A stretch of DNA of 64,000 bases. Origin: Clostridia bacterium (GTDB lineage: Bacteria; Bacillota; Clostridia; Christensenellales; Aristaeellaceae). Below, piece by piece: positions 60,913 through 64,000 of this stretch (the first letter of the stretch is position 1; every line of letters begins with the position of its first letter). Where the stretch lies: NCBI GenBank assembly GCA_017429695.1, contig JAFROK010000017.1, positions 1 through 64,000 on the forward strand, given 5' to 3'. Position numbers and translations under genes: made by a program. The notes below the pieces were generated by a model. It did not search any database, was not told the origin of the DNA, and saw nothing but the letters and a program-made list of their open reading frames with translations.

Positions 60913-61698
60913 TCAGTGGGTAATCATGTAGCGGGTGATGGCTGCGCATCGGATCGCCGCGGCATGTTCAAATTCCGGGTAGTCCATTTGAGCAGAAGCG
61001 TCCGCCTTGTCTGAGATGGCACGGATGATCACGAAGGGGATCTTGTTCTGGCAGCAAATCTGGGCGATAGCACCGCCCTCCATTTCGCAGCAGAGACCAC
61101 CGAATTTTGCAGTAATGGCTTCCTTCTGTTCCGCTGATGCGATGAACTGATCACCGGTGCAGATACGGCCTTCAAAAACATGAATTTCCGGAGCACACTG
61201 GCGGACTGCGTTCACCGCACATTCCCGCAGGTCTTGATCTGCCGGCAGTGACGGTGAATCGATTCCGACCAGTTCGCCGGGAGCGAATCCCATTGGGGTT
61301 AGGTCAAAATCATGCTGCACTGCATCGGTGGACACAACAATGTCCCCGATATCGATTGAAGCATCCAGTGAGCCGGCTACGCCGGTGTTGATGATGCGGC
61401 CCACCCCAAACACGGTGATCAGGATCTGGGCACAGTTTCCGGCATTCACTTTTCCGACGCCGCATTTGACAACGACCACAGGCGCACCGTCCAGCATTCC
61501 CTCACAGAAGTCCATGCCGCCGATGGATGTGATTTTTGCATCGGTGACCGCGTCTTTCAGGGAATCCACTTCTTCATCCATTGCACCGATAATCCCTGTT
61601 TTGACGGAGGACTCAGCCTTTGCGTTACAGTTCGGGAACATGGATACTAGCAGAAGGACCGCAAGTAAAAGGATTGTGACTGTTTTCTGTTTCTTCAT
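60913..61698 (-). CDS. Exported MTA/SAH nucleosidase-like protein
   Basis: The 261-residue product has a signal peptide (hydrophobic residues 8-22, ending NCNAKAES) followed by a 5'-methylthioadenosine/S-adenosylhomocysteine nucleosidase fold: TGIIGAMDEEV, GKVNAGNCAQIL, NTGVAGSLD, and MEGGAIAQICC with RAISDKAD near the end. The catalytic Asp in SDKAD and the Glu pair are retained. Cytoplasmic forms recycle S-adenosylmethionine by-products; an exported form is unusual. GGAGGGG precedes the ATG. It is behind a MATE transporter gene on the same strand. Confidence 0.87.
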   Translation of the reverse strand: MKKQKTVTILLLAVLLLVSMFPNCNAKAESSVKTGIIGAMDEEVDSLKDAVTDAKITSIGGMDFCEGMLDGAPVVVVKCGVGKVNAGNCAQILITVFGVGRIINTGVAGSLDASIDIGDIVVSTDAVQHDFDLTPMGFAPGELVGIDSPSLPADQDLRECAVNAVRQCAPEIHVFEGRICTGDQFIASAEQKEAITAKFGGLCCEMEGGAIAQICCQNKIPFVIIRAISDKADASAQMDYPEFEHAAAIRCAAITRYMITH

Positions 61699-61769
61699 TA
61701 GAACCCCTCCTTGTATGATTGTTGTTCCGATTTGAGTCGTTTTGGCATTGCTGCCGGACAATATATGCT

Positions 61770-63155
61770 TCATTGATATTCCTCCCCGGCGGGTAATGAT
61801 TCTTTTATCTTCATATTCTTCCAGATCACATGATACATGGTCATAAAGCACGCCGTGGCGCCGGTCACCTGGCTGGCCAGCTCTGCCCAGAACACGCCGT
61901 AAACGCCCAGTCCGATATTGGGAAGCAGAAGCGTCAGCGGCGCTACCAGCACAATCTTCCGCAACAGCGAAAAGAACAGGGCATACCGCGGATAGTTCAG
62001 CGCCACAAAGGTGGACTGGCCGGCCTGCTGCAGCGCCATGAAAGGGAAGGCGCCGAAGAAGATCCTGGCACAGACAATGGTCGTACTGATCAGTTGCTCA
62101 TCGGAAGTAAAAATCCGGATCAGCGGTTCAGGAATGAACATTACCAGCGCCCACATGATGATGTTGATGGCCAGTCCGCTCAGAAAGGTAAACCGGATGC
62201 CTGAGGATACCCGGGAATACTGCTTCGCGCCGTAGTTGTAGCTCATGACACTCTGACCGCCCATCACAATGCCGCTGTTCGGCAGGCTCATGATTTCCCG
62301 CAGAGAATTGATCAGGCTCATGGCACCGACATAAACCGTGCTGAGCGTTCCGCCCCAGGCCTTGAGCATGATGTTGACAATAGCCTGGGTAATGCTGTTG
62401 GTTACCTTGAAAGTGAATCCGGTAATTCCAAGGCGTACAATCCGTTTCAGTTCAGACCGGTCCAGGTGCAGTCCTGTCAGACGTAGGGCTGCTTTCCGGC
62501 TTCGGAGGAAGAAAAGAACCCACAAAGCGCTGGCCGTCTGGGCAATCACTGTGGCCAGCGCTGCGCCCCGGATGCCCATGTTCAGCGTGTAGATCAGCAG
62601 CGGATCCAGCGCAATGTTCAGTGCCGCGCCGATGATGACGGTCATCATCCCGATTTTCGGGAAGCCCTGGGCGCTGATAAAAGGATTCATTCCAAGGCTG
62701 ATCAGCACAGGAATTGTTCCCAGCACATAAATCCTGAAATATCCCATCGCCGCCGGCGTGGTTTCATCATCACCGCCCAGCCATCGCAGGGTGACCGGTG
62801 CCGTGAGATACAAAAGCACCGTCAGAACAGCACCCGTCAGCAGAAGCATCGAAAAGGAGGTGCCCATGATCCGTTCGGCTTTTTCATCTTCTTTTGCGCC
62901 CCGGGCGATGGTCGCCAGCGTCGCTCCGCCTGTGGAGTAGAGATTGGCGAAGGCGCCGATCAGCGTGATCAGCGGAAAACAGATGCCCAGGCCGGTCAGG
63001 GCCAGCGTTCCGCCTTCCGCCATGTGGCCGATATACATCCGGTCCACAATATTGTAAAGCACGTGAACAAACTCGGCGAGCATCATCGGCAGGCCGAGGC
63101 GCAGAATAATCAGGGACACTCTGCCCCTGGAAAAATCACCTGATACCGGTGCCAT
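61770..63155 (-). CDS. MATE family efflux transporter
   Basis: The 461-residue product has twelve hydrophobic segments and the pattern of MATE proteins (LPMMLAEFVHVLYNIVDRMY near the start, NPFISAQGFPK near 155). MATE transporters exchange drugs or small cations for Na+ or H+. Substrate unknown. The following MTA/SAH nucleosidase gene starts 71 bases after its stop and may be co-transcribed. Confidence 0.9.
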   Translation of the reverse strand: MAPVSGDFSRGRVSLIILRLGLPMMLAEFVHVLYNIVDRMYIGHMAEGGTLALTGLGICFPLITLIGAFANLYSTGGATLATIARGAKEDEKAERIMGTSFSMLLLTGAVLTVLLYLTAPVTLRWLGGDDETTPAAMGYFRIYVLGTIPVLISLGMNPFISAQGFPKIGMMTVIIGAALNIALDPLLIYTLNMGIRGAALATVIAQTASALWVLFFLRSRKAALRLTGLHLDRSELKRIVRLGITGFTFKVTNSITQAIVNIMLKAWGGTLSTVYVGAMSLINSLREIMSLPNSGIVMGGQSVMSYNYGAKQYSRVSSGIRFTFLSGLAINIIMWALVMFIPEPLIRIFTSDEQLISTTIVCARIFFGAFPFMALQQAGQSTFVALNYPRYALFFSLLRKIVLVAPLTLLLPNIGLGVYGVFWAELASQVTGATACFMTMYHVIWKNMKIKESLPAGEEYQ

Positions 63156-63324
63156 TAGCTTTCCTCATTTCCGGCATATTGATATCCGACTGAGCATCCG
63201 TGCAGACCACATTATTTCACATGATGAACTGCAAATACAAATATTCCATATCAACTGCCTTGTTTCCTGTCAGAAAGCAGGCTCCGGATGATCGATTCGT
63301 TGCTTTTTTCTGTTAATCTGAATT

Positions 63325-63816
63325 TCATTCTCCTGAAAGTTCTTTCAGATAAAAGCGGTTCATTGTATTGTGCGCCGTTGAACAGGGCTTTTCTATTTGC
63401 CGGAATCCCATCTTTTCATAGAGGCTCATTGCTGCAGAAAGGTTTGTGTGGGTTTCCAGATATATACGTTTATAACCGGAGGATACCGCCCAGCTGATGG
63501 CGAGCTGCATTAATTCCTTCCCCCGGCTTTTGCCTTTGGCGGAATCGTCCAGGTACAGTTTCTGGAGTTCCGCGCAATCTTCCATTCCGTCAAATTCGGC
63601 GATCCCAACACCGCCGATCACATCATCCTGTTCTCCGAGCGCAATAAAATATACCCGCCTGTCCGGATCGCTGTTGTAATATGAACTCAGATGACCCAGT
63701 TCGGGATCAAAATACGCCGTTCCCGGAATATTCAGATGAACTTTCTCCAGATTTGCCCGAATGATTTCAGCAATTCGCTGATCATCAGATGATTCGATTT
63801 TTCTGTATTTCAGCAT
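63325..63816 (-). CDS. GNAT family N-acetyltransferase
   Basis: The 163-residue product has a GNAT core with DDSAKGKSRGKELMQLAI near 95 and the late SAAMSLYEKMGFRQI. The start is the ATG nine bases from GAGG; earlier ATG or GTG codons also lie in frame. Substrate unknown. Confidence 0.8.
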   Translation of the reverse strand: MLKYRKIESSDDQRIAEIIRANLEKVHLNIPGTAYFDPELGHLSSYYNSDPDRRVYFIALGEQDDVIGGVGIAEFDGMEDCAELQKLYLDDSAKGKSRGKELMQLAISWAVSSGYKRIYLETHTNLSAAMSLYEKMGFRQIEKPCSTAHNTMNRFYLKELSGE

Positions 63817-63924
63817 GGCCATCATCCTCACTCAGCGACTGCCCGGATACGCATTCGATTCCCGGAAAGTCAATTCCGTCAATTTTCGCGATTGTGGCTC
63901 TGTTAATCCATAGTTGGAAGCGGA

Positions 63925-64000
63925 TTACCTGATGAAAATCAATTTTCCGTCTTCCAGTTTTACAGTACCGTATGTCTTCGTGACCGGGTCGCCATACCCG
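63925..64000 (-). CDS. C-terminal end of a gene running out of the window
   Basis: On the minus strand an open frame enters from the right edge and ends GYGDPVTKTYGTVKLEDGK plus LIFIR before TAA at 63925. The frame is continuous, but only 25 codons are visible. It is too short to identify. Confidence 0.5.
   Translation of the reverse strand, partial: GYGDPVTKTYGTVKLEDGKLIFIR

Noticed and set aside
1-64000. CRISPR arrays, insertion sequences, prophage or rRNA genes.
   Set aside because: No regularly spaced repeats, transposase, integrase or rRNA-like sequence was seen anywhere in the window.

Overview
The window is one contiguous stretch of a GC-moderate (mid-50s percent by eye) Firmicutes chromosome, most likely an anaerobic gut or rumen Clostridia-type organism. 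Evidence: the conserved Firmicutes order tig-clpP-clpX-lon-ysxC, strong AGGAGG ribosome binding sites, Prp protease with an L27 that carries the cleavable N-terminal extension, the infC-rpmI-rplT leader, a FeoA-FeoB fusion, a MurE with the DNPR (meso-diaminopimelate) motif, BspA-type leucine-rich-repeat and GH26 genes. The exact family is inference; no rRNA gene or tRNA was seen in the window.

Layout. 0.25-8.1 kb: protein quality control and ribosome assembly (trigger factor, ClpP, ClpX, Lon, YsxC), then a two-zinc-ribbon acidic protein and a metallophosphoesterase. 8.4-17.7 kb: a reduced division and cell-wall cluster, mraZ-ftsL-like-murE-mraY-murD-ftsQ-ftsA-ftsZ, with rsmH, the penicillin-binding protein, murF, ftsW, murG and murC/murB absent. 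17.8-22.3 kb: an orphan solute-binding protein, galactokinase, then tsaE-tsaB-rimI. 22.3-26.8 kb: an amino-sugar cassette: a secreted PIG-L deacetylase, a paralogue whose deacetylase histidines are all lost and which is fused to a phosphodiester glycosidase (NAGPA-like) domain, and nagA. 26.8-33.1 kb: metals and signalling: a copper P-type ATPase, a diguanylate cyclase with a C-terminal ribbon-helix-helix-like domain behind a palindrome-rich promoter, FeoAB and a small Cys-rich Feo partner. 33.1-44.9 kb: rplU-prp-rpmA, metG-tatD, an HTH plus PD-(D/E)XK-like protein, tldD-tldE, pfkA, infC-rpmI-rplT, a secreted esterase and deoC.

From about 44.9 kb to the end the gene order becomes accessory, mostly on the minus strand: a SIMPL protein, a GH26 glycosidase, membrane proteins, an exported nucleoside hydrolase, a glutamine amidotransferase, a membrane-anchored phosphoesterase, YwaF-like and MgtC-like membrane proteins, a leucine-rich-repeat surface protein, two NUDIX hydrolases, four GNAT acetyltransferases, a NapH-like ferredoxin membrane protein, a small kinase-like ATPase, a gene remnant, an exported MTA/SAH nucleosidase and a MATE transporter. 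The window ends inside a minus-strand gene.

Most unusual items: the GGDEF/RHH-like fusion with its palindrome array, the pseudo-deacetylase/phosphodiester-glycosidase fusion beside its intact paralogue and nagA, the HTH-nuclease-like protein, the stripped division cluster, and the exported nucleosidase. All functions are read from motifs and context; no database search was run.
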